The notes under the pieces: model-generated
Database searches by the model: none
What the model was told of the DNA's origin: nothing
Seen by the model: only the letters and a program-made list of their open reading frames with translations
Assembly: GCF_028649435.1 (NCBI RefSeq)
Contig: NZ_JAQSIN010000006.1
DNA from: Curvibacter microcysteis
Lineage (GTDB): Bacteria; Pseudomonadota; Gammaproteobacteria; Burkholderiales; Burkholderiaceae_C
Length of the DNA stretch: 64,000 nucleotides
Strand: one strand, 5' to 3'
Shown: in pieces, positions 1-7,971 of the stretch
Layout of the letters: every line of letters begins with the position of its first letter
How positions within the stretch are numbered: the stretch's first letter is position 1
Position numbers and translations under genes: made by a program

Positions 1-70
1 GCTGACGCTCCGACCGCAGCGTCAATGCCTTGGCCTGGAAGTCGAGGGGTTGGATCATTTTGTTGAGCAT
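1..70 (-). CDS. flgB: Flagellar basal-body rod protein FlgB (5' end only)
   Basis: Only the first 23 codons lie in the window; the gene runs off the left edge. Read on the minus strand from the ATG at 70, the product begins MLNKMIQPLDFQAKAL, followed by LRSERQ. FlgB is the proximal rod subunit of the basal body, and its N-terminus normally holds a short helix followed by LxxRxxR, as seen here. Divergent placement against flgA across about 200 bases is the usual arrangement in gamma- and betaproteobacteria and supports the call. An alternative in-frame ATG lies four codons downstream. Confidence 0.85.
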   Translation of the reverse strand, partial: MLNKMIQPLDFQAKALTLRSERQ

Positions 71-136
71 GGCGGTTCTCTGTTCGGCGGTGGTCTCGGG
101 TGAGGTGGGGGCGGTTCTCCGGCTTGCTGTCGATTA

Positions 137-184
137 TGGAAATCCGCCGCCCAGCCAATAAGGCAATGAAGGCGTGGAAATCCG
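137..184. repeat. Direct repeat TGGAAATCCG in the flgB-flgA divergent promoter region
   Basis: The 202-base gap between flgB and flgA carries the ten-base word TGGAAATCCG twice, at 137-146 and 175-184, 38 bases apart. The position between two divergent flagellar operons suggests a regulator site (for example for a class II activator), but the word does not obviously match the Escherichia coli FlhDC box. No clear sigma28 promoter was seen in this gap. Confidence 0.35.
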
Positions 185-272
185 TGTTGTTCGCGGGATG
201 CTGCGCGGCCCAGCGTCCTACAGTTCGCTCGTCTCAATGGGGCCTTTGGGCCCATCGCAACAGGGGTTCACC

Positions 273-1037
273 ATGAAATCGTTTGGCATTCAAAGCACTT
301 GGCGCCCACTGGCTTGGTTGCTGGCGGGTGCTTTGGCATGGGCCGCCCCGTCGGTGGGCGCCCAGGGCGTCGCCCCCGCTGCAGCACCGTCCGAGTCCGT
401 CGGGCCCGAAGCGGCCCGACTGACCCAGCGCTGGATCGACCAGGAACTGGCGCGCAGCCCAGCGCTGCAAAACGGGGCCTTGCGCATGGAGGTGGTGGTG
501 GGCACGCTGGACGAGCGTTTGCGCCTGGCGCCTTGCAGCCGGGTGGAACCCTATTTGCCGCCCGGCCAGCGCCTGTGGGGCAAAACCCGCCTGGGTTTGC
601 GCTGCCTGGAAGGCGTGACGCGCTGGAATGTCTTTTTGCCCGTGCAGGTCAAGGCTTTTGGCCCGGCTTGGGTGCTCAAGGGCGGTGTGCCCTCGGGCGC
701 GCCTTTGATGATGGACGATGCCATGGAGGCCGAAGTCGACTGGGCAGCCGAAAACGCCGCCATCCTCAGCGACCCGGCCCAGTGGGTGGGCTCCATCGCC
801 ACCCGGGCTTTGTTGCCGGGCCAGGCCCTGCGCCATGCCATGGTCAAGCCGCCGCAAGCCTTTGCCGCAGGGGCCCAGGTTCGGGTGGTGGCCCAGGGGC
901 CGGGCTTTCAAGTGACGGCCGATGGCCAGGCCTTGGGCGGCGGGGTGATCGGTCAGTTGGTGCGGGTCCGCATGGACAATGGCCGCATCATGTCAGGCTT
1001 GGTTCTGGATAAAAACACAGTCCAGATCGAGATTTGA
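273..1037 (+). CDS. flgA: Flagella basal body P-ring formation protein FlgA
   Basis: A 254-residue periplasmic chaperone for P-ring (FlgI) assembly. The ATG at 273 begins MKSFGIQSTWRPLAWLLAG, a Sec signal peptide with a basic start, hydrophobic core and a probable cleavage after AQG near residue 32. The mature part shows the FlgA/SAF pattern: a cysteine-containing middle region with RLAPC near residue 85 and GLRC near 110, then the C-terminal SAF-like domain with GQALR, GQLVRVRMDNGR and SGLVL. An upstream in-frame ATG at 174 would put 33 extra residues before the signal peptide and is less likely. The gene is divergent from flgB and followed by flgM, the normal order. Confidence 0.93.
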   Translation: MKSFGIQSTWRPLAWLLAGALAWAAPSVGAQGVAPAAAPSESVGPEAARLTQRWIDQELARSPALQNGALRMEVVVGTLDERLRLAPCSRVEPYLPPGQRLWGKTRLGLRCLEGVTRWNVFLPVQVKAFGPAWVLKGGVPSGAPLMMDDAMEAEVDWAAENAAILSDPAQWVGSIATRALLPGQALRHAMVKPPQAFAAGAQVRVVAQGPGFQVTADGQALGGGVIGQLVRVRMDNGRIMSGLVLDKNTVQIEI

Positions 1038-1071
1038 GCCTGGATTTTTTCCGCCTTTTTTGCAATTGGGC

Positions 1072-1098
1072 TAAAGTTCCTCCCCCGGCTGTCGAAGA
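1072..1098 (+). promoter_or_regulatory. Sigma28 (FliA) promoter upstream of flgM
   Basis: TAAAGTTC at 1072-1079, an 11-base spacer, then GTCGAAGA at 1091-1098. The -35 matches the enterobacterial sigma28 consensus TAAAGTTT at seven of eight positions and the -10 matches GCCGATAA at five. It ends about 42 bases before the flgM ATG. FliA-dependent flgM transcription is known in other flagellar systems, and FliA is encoded in this window. Confidence 0.7.
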
Positions 1099-1140
1099 TA
1101 CAAGCACGGTACTCCATCAATAGGGGTCTTGGAGAGAACG

Positions 1141-1455
1141 ATGAAAATTGGTCAAACGCCAGACATCCCTGTTGCACTGACGACAACAGGGACGCAAGTC
1201 ACGGGGCAGGGAGCGGCGGCGCCCCCAGTCAAAAAGTCGAGCAACACCAGCTCGGGTTCCGGTTCGTCGGTGTCGGTGTCCAACCTGGCCAAGTCGCTGG
1301 ATTCGGGTTCGAACGACGGTGACATGGACATGGACAAAGTCAACGCGGTGAAGTCGGCGATCGACAACGGTACTTACAAAGTGAACGCCGGCGCCATCGC
1401 CGACAAGCTCTTGTCCAACGCCCAGGAAATCCTGTCGCGTGGTGCGACGCAGTAA
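1141..1455 (+). CDS. flgM: Anti-sigma28 factor FlgM
   Basis: A 104-residue protein, typical FlgM length. It binds FliA in the cytoplasm and is exported through the completed hook-basal body to release late-gene transcription. The N-terminal half is Ser/Thr/Gly-rich and probably disordered; the C-terminal half has the conserved FlgM pattern with VNAVKSAIDNGTYKVNAGAIADKLL and a final helix. The start at 1141 follows GGAGAGA at a good distance; an in-frame ATG four codons earlier (1129) sits inside that Shine-Dalgarno region and is rejected. A FliA-type promoter precedes it and a terminator-like hairpin follows. Confidence 0.93.
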   Translation: MKIGQTPDIPVALTTTGTQVTGQGAAAPPVKKSSNTSSGSGSSVSVSNLAKSLDSGSNDGDMDMDKVNAVKSAIDNGTYKVNAGAIADKLLSNAQEILSRGATQ

Positions 1456-1463
1456 TGCTTTCC

Positions 1464-1487
1464 AAGTAAGCATGTGCTTACTTTTAT
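1464..1487 (+). terminator. Intrinsic terminator-like hairpin between flgM and flgN
   Basis: AAGTAAGC (1464-1471), loop ATGT, GCTTACTT (1476-1483), followed by TTTAT. Perfect 8-base-pair stem with a U-rich tail, placed 9 bases after the flgM stop and about 25 bases before flgN. It would attenuate read-through from flgM into flgN. Confidence 0.7.
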
Positions 1488-1510
1488 ATTGATCCTTTCC
1501 CTTCGTGCCC

Positions 1511-1873
1511 ATGCAGTTGTCCGCTTTCAGTGACTTGCTCTTGTCGATCGAGGCCGAGCTGGAAGCGGTTGCCCAGGCTTTGGGCAGCCAGGACGCGGGT
1601 CAGATTGAGCGTGGTGCCCAGGCCTTGCGCGACGCCACAGCCCGTTTGGCCGCCGGCCCTTTGCCTGCCGCCGCTTCGCTGACACCCGACCTGAGCCAGC
1701 GCCTGCGCTCGGTGAGCGCCCGGATGGCTTTGCTGCGCGAAACCCTCTTGCGCCTGCAAGCCCAAACCGAGCGCGCGGTAGCCACTTTGCTGCCGCAAGC
1801 CGCTCCTGGCGCCACCTACGGCCAGTCTTTTGGTCGGCCAGGCACCGGCCTGTCCAAAGCCTACAAATCCTGA
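1511..1873 (+). CDS. flgN: FlgN-type flagellar export chaperone
   Basis: About 120 residues, mostly helical, beginning MQLSAFSDLLLSIEAELEAV. FlgN family proteins escort the hook-filament junction proteins FlgK and FlgL to the export gate. Support comes from size, the alpha-helical heptad-like pattern, and the position directly after flgM, which is the conserved order. A GTG two codons earlier (1505) is an alternative start. Neither start has a recognisable Shine-Dalgarno sequence, unlike most genes here. Sequence conservation in FlgN is low, so the name rests largely on context. Confidence 0.8.
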   Translation: MQLSAFSDLLLSIEAELEAVAQALGSQDAGQIERGAQALRDATARLAAGPLPAAASLTPDLSQRLRSVSARMALLRETLLRLQAQTERAVATLLPQAAPGATYGQSFGRPGTGLSKAYKS

Positions 1874-1951
1874 TCCCCCGCCTTGCCTGGGGGCGTGGCG
1901 ACCATGGCACACTGCGCTGTCCCCGGACCCCTCGCTCCGGCGGAGAAGCCC

Positions 1952-2851
1952 ATGCCATCCCCTTCCCCTGTTTGGTCCGACGCTGACCTGCTCAGCCTCC
2001 AGCAGGCCGTGGCCTGCCTGGAGGCCCCGTCGCTGACCCTGAAGATCACCCAGTTGCTGGGTTCCCCCCTCGAGAAAGCCATGGCCCGCCTGCCCGATTC
2101 GGCACGCGCAGGTCTGCAGCAGGCCACCCGCGTGGCGCTGGAGAAGGCGGTCCACGCCGCGTTTGCCACCCTGTCCAGCGCGGCGCCCGTGCCTCAGGCG
2201 GAGGCGCAGGCCAGCGTTCCGGGGCGGTTTTCGCGTTGGCGGCCGGGTCCGGCCCGGCTGCAAGCCGCGTCGGAGCTGGGGCACAAGGTGGCGGTGGGGC
2301 TGTCGGGGGCGGTGGGGGGCTGGTTGGGGCCGGTGTCGACGCTGGCGGAGCTGCCCGCGTCCACCTTGTTGATCCTGCGCGCCATTGCCGATGTGGCGCG
2401 CAGCGAAGGCGCCGATTTGAATGACCCCGCTGTCAAGACCGAATGCCTGACGGTGTTCGCCCTGGGTTCCCCTTCGCCCAGCGACGACGCCACCGAGTCT
2501 GCCTACTACGCGGCGCGCACGGCCACGGCCTGGCTGGTGCGCGAAGCTGGCGCGGCGCTGGGCCAGGCCGCGACACAGCAGTGGGGCGGTTCCGTGGCGG
2601 CACAGGGGCTGGCCAAGGTCATCGAGGCGGTGGCCAGCCGTTTGGGGGTGGTGATCACCGAAAAAGTGGCGGCCCAGTCGGTGCCGGTGTTGGGCGCCGT
2701 GGCGGGGGCGGCCCTCAACACCTTGTTCATGGCGCATTTCCAGTCGGTGGCGCGCGGGCACTTTGTGGTCAAGCGGCTGGAGGCCCGTTATGGCCCAGAG
2801 GCGGTGCAGGCGGCTTACCTGGGCTTGAGCGGCACGGCGAGCCGGCGCTGA
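1952..2851 (+). CDS. EcsC family protein
   Basis: A 299-residue protein with the EcsC-family signature: SLTLKITQLLGSPLEKAMARLP near residue 31, a long helical stretch with small-residue segments (AVGGWLGPVSTLAELPASTLLILRAIADVA), and a C-terminal region with VITEKVAAQSVPVLGAVAGAALNTLFMAHFQ. EcsC proteins are poorly understood; the family name comes from a Bacillus ABC transporter operon and several homologues are membrane-associated. The ATG at 1952 follows GGAG at six bases. An upstream ATG-like extension from 1883 reads as low-complexity and is rejected. Its presence between flgN and fliA is unusual, with no known flagellar role. Confidence 0.85.
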   Translation: MPSPSPVWSDADLLSLQQAVACLEAPSLTLKITQLLGSPLEKAMARLPDSARAGLQQATRVALEKAVHAAFATLSSAAPVPQAEAQASVPGRFSRWRPGPARLQAASELGHKVAVGLSGAVGGWLGPVSTLAELPASTLLILRAIADVARSEGADLNDPAVKTECLTVFALGSPSPSDDATESAYYAARTATAWLVREAGAALGQAATQQWGGSVAAQGLAKVIEAVASRLGVVITEKVAAQSVPVLGAVAGAALNTLFMAHFQSVARGHFVVKRLEARYGPEAVQAAYLGLSGTASRR

Positions 2852-2882
2852 GGCCAGGCGACGCCCCGGTCCGGTGCCTCAG
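2848..2882. other. Hairpin spanning the convergent stop codons of the EcsC gene and fliA
   Basis: CTGAGGC at 2848-2854 pairs with GCCTCAG at 2876-2882. The two arms contain the TGA of the EcsC-family gene and the TGA of fliA on the other strand. There is no U-run, so it is at best a weak bidirectional terminator in a 27-base convergent gap. Confidence 0.4.
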
Positions 2883-3595
2883 TGGCTGCGCATTTTGGCG
2901 CGCAGGCGGGCGATGGACTGGCTGTGCAGCTGGCACACGCGCGATTCGGTGATGCCCAGCACAGCAGCGATTTCTTTGAGGTTCATGTCCTGCTCGTAGT
3001 ACATGCTCATGATGTACTGCTCGCGCTCGGGCAGGCCTTCGATGGCGCCCACCAGGGACTGGCGCAGGCGCTGGTTGCGCAGCAGCTCCAGCGGGTCGGC
3101 TTCGCTGTCGGCCACGTGCCGGTCCAGAAAGCTGTCGTCGTCGTCGGCGCCCCCCGTCATGTCCTCGAGGTAGACCAGCTGGGTGCCGCGCACGCGGCCC
3201 AGCAGGCTTTGGTACTCGCCCAGGGGCAGTTCGAGTTCGGCGGCAATTTCGGATTCGAGCGGGCTGCGGCCGAGCTTTTGCTCCAGCCGGTGCACCGCGT
3301 GTTCAATGTCTTTTTGGCTCTTGCGCGAGCCGCGCGACATCCAGTCGCCCTCGCGCAACTCGTCGAGCATGGCGCCGCGAATGCGCTGGGTGGCAAAGGT
3401 TTCAAACTGCACGCCCTGGCTGGCCTGGTAGCGGGTGAGTGCCTCGGTCAAGCCGATCATGCCCACCTGGATCAGGTCATCCACTTCGACATTGGGCGGC
3501 AGCTTGGCGATCATGTGGTGCGCGAGCTTGCGCACCAGTGGCACGTACTGCCTGATCAGTGCTTCCCGGTCGAGTTGACCTTTTGCCGTGTACAT
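2879..3595 (-). CDS. fliA: RNA polymerase sigma factor FliA (sigma28)
   Basis: A 238-residue flagellar sigma factor for late genes. It starts MYTAKGQLDREALIRQY. Region 2 is clear (VPLVRKLAHHM, DDLIQVGMIGLTEALTRYQ, FETFATQRIRGAMLDELR, then DWMSR), region 3 includes QKDIEHAVHRLEQKLGRSP, and region 4 carries the helix-turn-helix LKEIAAVLGITESRVCQLHSQ. The start ATG shares its A with the stop of flhG (TGATG), so translation is probably coupled. An upstream in-frame extension to 3673 lies wholly within flhG and is rejected. FlgM, its partner anti-sigma factor, is encoded 1.4 kb away on the other strand. Confidence 0.95.
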   Translation of the reverse strand: MYTAKGQLDREALIRQYVPLVRKLAHHMIAKLPPNVEVDDLIQVGMIGLTEALTRYQASQGVQFETFATQRIRGAMLDELREGDWMSRGSRKSQKDIEHAVHRLEQKLGRSPLESEIAAELELPLGEYQSLLGRVRGTQLVYLEDMTGGADDDDSFLDRHVADSEADPLELLRNQRLRQSLVGAIEGLPEREQYIMSMYYEQDMNLKEIAAVLGITESRVCQLHSQSIARLRAKMRSH

Positions 3596-4389
3596 CAGTG
3601 GCTCCGAACCAATTGAACCTCTTCGTCTGTGGGGCGGTGAAGCAGGGAAACCGAGGAGGCGCCCAAGGAACAAGCGTTCTCCATGAGGCGCAGGGCCAGC
3701 ATTTGGATGTCTCGGCCGGCCACCTCGTCGTCAGTGAAGGACTTTACTGTCATTGAATCCAGGTAGCAACCGATATGCCGGGTGAAGCAATTTTGCAGTG
3801 TTTTTCGGGCCTGCAAGGCCTTGCGCACCTGAGTTTCTGTGGCCTGCGTGACCATGATGGCCACCGAGGGCATCAACAAGGCCTGGGCGATCAAGGTCTT
3901 CATGGCCTGGTAGGCGCTGAGCATGGGACGGGGCTCGGGCGCGACAGGCACCAACGGTCGCACGCCGGTGTTGGCCAGGGCTTGGCCCAGGCGCTCGGCC
4001 GTGCCATACACCAGCAGCACGCTGTAGGCGCCAAACCAGTGGCGCAGCGCTTGGCGCGAGCTGTCGGACAGCGGGCCTTGGCGGAACAATTCCTGCCAGC
4101 CGACGGCTGCGGGCACGATGGGCCAGGGCAGGGTTTCGTCCAGCACTTCGGCCAGGCTGCAGCGCTCCTGCAGCAGCTCGATCAGGCCTGGGGCGTCTTC
4201 GGTCTCGTGGCTGTCGATGTCCAGCACCGCCACGGGCAGGTCCAGGTCGGTCAGCGCGTGGGCCAGTTGCCAGAGCATGCGTGACTCCGCCTCACCGCTG
4301 CCGTGGCGCACCACGGGCACCAGGCGCAACAGCGGTTTGGGGGTTTGCCGGCGCAGGCCGGCCCCTTGGTCCAGTCCTGCTTCAAACAT
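3595..4389 (-). CDS. flhG: MinD-like protein FlhG/FleN with a degenerate P-loop
   Basis: A 264-residue protein in the FlhG position between flhF and fliA. FlhG normally is a MinD-type ATPase that limits flagellar number by acting on FlhF. Here the beta-strand and context are kept (LLRLVPVV, residues 20-27; PVAVLDIDSHE around 52-62; SVLLVYGT, SVAIMVTQA), but the expected deviant Walker A KGGVGKS is replaced by RHGSGEAES near residues 28-36. ATP binding of the canonical kind therefore looks lost. The start overlaps the end of flhF by 8 bases and the stop overlaps fliA, so it sits in a coupled operon. Assignment rests on operon position plus residual fold pattern. Confidence 0.78.
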   Translation of the reverse strand: MFEAGLDQGAGLRRQTPKPLLRLVPVVRHGSGEAESRMLWQLAHALTDLDLPVAVLDIDSHETEDAPGLIELLQERCSLAEVLDETLPWPIVPAAVGWQELFRQGPLSDSSRQALRHWFGAYSVLLVYGTAERLGQALANTGVRPLVPVAPEPRPMLSAYQAMKTLIAQALLMPSVAIMVTQATETQVRKALQARKTLQNCFTRHIGCYLDSMTVKSFTDDEVAGRDIQMLALRLMENACSLGASSVSLLHRPTDEEVQLVRSH

Positions 4390-5890
4390 GGGCTTGCTCC
4401 GATGCGGCCATGTTGCTGTTGGAGAAGAAGTAGTTCAGGTCCACCGCCTTGGGGTCAAAGGCCGACTTGCCCGGCGTGCGCATGGAGGCGCGGACCAGCT
4501 TGCCGGCGTCGGCGGCTTCCCAGTCTTCGGGCACGCGCTGGCCATTGGTCACACCGCGCAGCACCACCTGGTGGCGGATCAGGGCGTCCAGCGCCGGGCC
4601 CAGTTTGACGGCTTCGTCCACCTTGGACAGGATGGTTTGCTGCACGCCGGTGGTCTTGAAGCACGACAGGGTGTCATCGATGGTGTCGCCGTGGCTGCCG
4701 GCGTTGAGCACCAACAGCTTCTGGATGCCAGGCAGGTCCAGCACGTCCAGCATTTCGCGCTTGCGCGGGTCGCGCGGGGCCAGGCCGGTGGTGTCGATCA
4801 AGACCATCTTCTTGTTGCCCAACAGGCTCAGCAGGTCTTGCAGGGCGGCACGGTCGTGGGCCAGGTGAGCCACCACGCCCAACATGCGGCCATAGGTGCG
4901 CAGTTGCTCATGGGCGGCGATGCGGTAGGTGTCCAGCGTGATCAGGCCGACGCTGCCGGGGCCGTGCACGCGGGCGCACAGGGCGGCCAGCTTGGCGGTG
5001 GTGGTGGTCTTGCCCACACCGGTGGCGCCGATCAGGGCGTAGATGCCGCCTTCTTCGTAGATGGGGTAGCTGTCGGCGTCGGTCTTGAGGTTGCGTTCCA
5101 GCACTTCCATCAACCAGCGCACGGCTTCGGCGGCACCGAGTTCGGCGGGCAGACGCTCCAGGATGGCGCGGGCCAGGGCGGGCGAGTAGCCAGCGCGGAT
5201 CATCTTCAGCATCAGGTTGGACTGGATCGGGTCCTGCTTGGCCTGACCCAACCAGGCCAGGGTGTTGAAGCGCTCTTCAATCAGCTCCTTCATGGCCTGC
5301 AGCTCGTTGACGATGCCTTGCTGGTTGACTGCGGGGGCCGCGGTCTGGCTTGCGGCCTTGGGGCGCGGCGTGGTCAGTTCTTCGCGGTTGCTGCGCAGGG
5401 CGGGGCGGTTCACCGGCTGCACATGGGGCGCGGCCTTTTTGAAGGTGATGGGCTGCACGTCCTGCGGCAGGCTGGGGCCACGCGGGGCCGGGGCGGCTGC
5501 GGCCATCGGGCTGCTGTCTTCGCCTTGGCTCATGGCTTCGTGGCGGCGGCGCAGCATGCGCTCACGCACATAGTCCTGGAAGGACAGGGTGCTCATGGCC
5601 AGTTGCTCGGTGTCCTCACGCACGGCGCGCGGGGTCAGCTCGGGCGGGTTCATGGTGGCCAGCTTGCGGCTCAGGCTGGAGCCGGGCACTTGGGTCAGGC
5701 CCTGGCCTTGCGAGGGACCGCCTTCGGTGTGTTGTTCGAGTGCTGAGAGCGCATCCTCCCCTGTGGCCATCACCTCGACGCCGTTGGCGGTGGGGCGGTT
5801 GGACAGGATCAGCGTGCCATCCCCAAAGGCCATTCGTGCCTTGGCCAGTGCTTCGCGGGACGTGGCGGCGGTGAAACGACGGATGTTCAT
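4382..5890 (-). CDS. flhF: Flagellar SRP-like GTPase FlhF
   Basis: A 502-residue SRP-family GTPase that directs flagellar placement and early assembly at the pole. The N-terminal B domain begins MNIRRFTAATSREALAKAR, then a long Pro/Ala-rich linker, and the NG domain from about residue 190. The P-loop GATGVGKTTTTAK lies at 288-300, followed by LITLDTYRIAAHEQLRTYG, a DTTGLAPRD G3 region and a SKVDEAVKLG-type G4/G5 region. Length is at the long end of the family because of the linker. The ATG overlaps the flhA stop in an ATGA junction, and the 3' end overlaps flhG. Confidence 0.95.
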   Translation of the reverse strand: MNIRRFTAATSREALAKARMAFGDGTLILSNRPTANGVEVMATGEDALSALEQHTEGGPSQGQGLTQVPGSSLSRKLATMNPPELTPRAVREDTEQLAMSTLSFQDYVRERMLRRRHEAMSQGEDSSPMAAAAPAPRGPSLPQDVQPITFKKAAPHVQPVNRPALRSNREELTTPRPKAASQTAAPAVNQQGIVNELQAMKELIEERFNTLAWLGQAKQDPIQSNLMLKMIRAGYSPALARAILERLPAELGAAEAVRWLMEVLERNLKTDADSYPIYEEGGIYALIGATGVGKTTTTAKLAALCARVHGPGSVGLITLDTYRIAAHEQLRTYGRMLGVVAHLAHDRAALQDLLSLLGNKKMVLIDTTGLAPRDPRKREMLDVLDLPGIQKLLVLNAGSHGDTIDDTLSCFKTTGVQQTILSKVDEAVKLGPALDALIRHQVVLRGVTNGQRVPEDWEAADAGKLVRASMRTPGKSAFDPKAVDLNYFFSNSNMAASEQAHV

Positions 5891-7971
5891 GATGTGGCAC
5901 CTCTCAGAATGGGACCGATGCGGATGGTGTGTGTTTCAGGGATTTCGCTGTGCGCCAGCACCTGCATGCGGGGCGCCAGGCGGCGCACCAGGCGGGACAT
6001 GGCGCCGCGGATCTGATCGGGGACCAGCAAGCAGGCGGGCAGGCCCATTTCTTCTTGCTTGTTGGCAATTTCGGCGGCGCTGCGGGTCAGCACGTCGGCC
6101 ACGCCCGGGTCCAGTGCGCTGCCGTTGTTGCCGCCCAGGGCTTGCACCAGCAGGCGCTCCAGGCCGGGTTCGATGGCGATCACGTTGAGCTCGCGCGCCG
6201 GGCCGTAGATTTGCTGCACGATGGCCGGTGCCAGGGCAATGCGCACGCGCCGGGCCAACTCCACCGGGTCGGTGATGGTCGTGGCGTGTTCGGCCAGGGT
6301 TTCGATGATGGTGCGGATGTCCCGGATGTGCACAGCCTCTTCCAGCAGCAGCTGCAGCACTTTCTGGAAGTTGGCGATGGAGACCATTTTCGGGACGACT
6401 TCTTCAATCAGTTTCGGGGCCAGTTTGGCAACGTGTTCCACCAGTTGTTGGGTCTCTGTTCGGCTCAATAACCTGGCGGCCTGTGTTTGCATCAAGTGTG
6501 ACAAATGAGTGGCCACCACGGTTTCTGAATCAACCACGGTAAAACCTGCCATTTGCGCCGCTTCACGTTGGCGGTCGTCGATCCAGTGCGCTGGCAGACC
6601 GAAGGCCGGGTCGGTGGTGGCCGTGCCGATCAGGGGGGTGCTGATGCCTCCGGGGTTGATGGCCAGGTGCATGCCGGGGAAGGCTTCGCCCTCGCCCACG
6701 GTCACGCCACGCAGGGTGATGCGGTAGGCGCTGGGCTTGAGTTCGAGGTTGTCGCGCACGTGCACGGCGGGCGGCAGAAAGCCCACTTCCTGGGCGAACT
6801 TGCGGCGCACGCCCTTGATGCGGGTCAGCAGGTCGCCCTGGCGCTTCTTGTCGACCAGGGAGATCAGTCGGTAGCCCAGTTCCAGGCCCAGCAGGTCGAT
6901 GGGTTGCAGGTCGTCCCAGGTGGCCTCGCCATCGTTGGCGGCGGGTGGGGCCGGCGGTGGCACGGCGGCTGCGGCGGTCTGGCGGCGGGCCAGGGCCCAG
7001 GCGCCGTAAGCAATGGCACCCCCCATGCCCAGGAACACCAGGTGGGGCATGCCCGGCACCAGGCCCAGCAGGATCAGGATGGCAGCGGTGATGCCCAGCA
7101 CGCGCGGCGAGCCCAGCATCTGGCCCATGATCTGCTTGCTGACGTCGTTTTCCTTGCCCACACGCGAGACCACCATGGCTGCGGCCACCGAGATCAGCAG
7201 GCCTGGGATCTGCGCCACCAGCGCGTCACCGACGGCCAGCAAGATGTAGGAGTTGGCGGCCTGCCCGGCGGTCAGGCCGTGCTGCAGGATGCCGATGGCG
7301 AAGCCGCCCACGATGTTGATCAGCAGAATCAGGATGCCGGCCATGGCGTCGCCACGCACGAACTTGGAGGCACCGTCCATGGCACCGAAGAAGTTGGCTT
7401 CCTCGCCCACTTCGGCGCGGCGGCGCTTGGCTTCTTTCTCGTCGATCAGGCCGGAGTTCAAGTCCGCATCGACCGCCATCTGTTTGCCAGGCATGGCGTC
7501 CAGGGTGAAGCGGGCCGACACTTCGGCAATCCGCTCGGCGCCCTTGGTGACCACCACGAAGTTGATCACCACCAGGATCGAGAACACGATCAAACCCACG
7601 CCGAAGTTGCCACCAATCAGGAAGTGGCCAAAGGCCTCGATCACCGCACCGGCCGCGCCGGCACCGGTGTGGCCTTCGAGCAGCACCACGCGGGTGGAGG
7701 CCACGTTCAGCGACAGGCGCATCAAGGTGGTCAGCAGCAGCACCGAGGGGAAGGCCGCGAAGTCCAGCGGGCGCACCATGTAGGCGGCCACCAGCATGAC
7801 CATCAGGGCCACGGCGATGTTGAGGGTGAAGAAGGTGTCCAGCAGCCACGGCGGCATGGGCAGCACCATCATCGACAGGATCATCACCACCATCAGCGGG
7901 GCTGACAGGCCCTGGATCAGGTAGGCGTGCGGGCCCAGGCGCTGTTGCAGGGTGCGGAGAAGGTCGTTCAT
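5887..7971 (-). CDS. flhA: Flagellar export gate protein FlhA
   Basis: A 694-residue inner membrane component of the flagellar type III export gate. The N-terminal half holds about eight membrane segments (for example PLMVVMILSMMVLPMPPWLL) and the conserved cytoplasmic loop FVVVTKGAERIAEVSARFTLDAMPGKQMAVDAD in which acidic and basic residues couple proton flow. The C-terminal cytoplasmic domain begins near residue 360 and includes PPAVHVRDNLELKPSAYRI and VVATHLSHL, the chaperone-cargo docking module. The start overlaps the end of flhB by four bases, and the stop overlaps flhF, indicating one transcript flhB-flhA-flhF-flhG-fliA. Confidence 0.97.
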   Translation of the reverse strand: MNDLLRTLQQRLGPHAYLIQGLSAPLMVVMILSMMVLPMPPWLLDTFFTLNIAVALMVMLVAAYMVRPLDFAAFPSVLLLTTLMRLSLNVASTRVVLLEGHTGAGAAGAVIEAFGHFLIGGNFGVGLIVFSILVVINFVVVTKGAERIAEVSARFTLDAMPGKQMAVDADLNSGLIDEKEAKRRRAEVGEEANFFGAMDGASKFVRGDAMAGILILLINIVGGFAIGILQHGLTAGQAANSYILLAVGDALVAQIPGLLISVAAAMVVSRVGKENDVSKQIMGQMLGSPRVLGITAAILILLGLVPGMPHLVFLGMGGAIAYGAWALARRQTAAAAVPPPAPPAANDGEATWDDLQPIDLLGLELGYRLISLVDKKRQGDLLTRIKGVRRKFAQEVGFLPPAVHVRDNLELKPSAYRITLRGVTVGEGEAFPGMHLAINPGGISTPLIGTATTDPAFGLPAHWIDDRQREAAQMAGFTVVDSETVVATHLSHLMQTQAARLLSRTETQQLVEHVAKLAPKLIEEVVPKMVSIANFQKVLQLLLEEAVHIRDIRTIIETLAEHATTITDPVELARRVRIALAPAIVQQIYGPARELNVIAIEPGLERLLVQALGGNNGSALDPGVADVLTRSAAEIANKQEEMGLPACLLVPDQIRGAMSRLVRRLAPRMQVLAHSEIPETHTIRIGPILRGATS

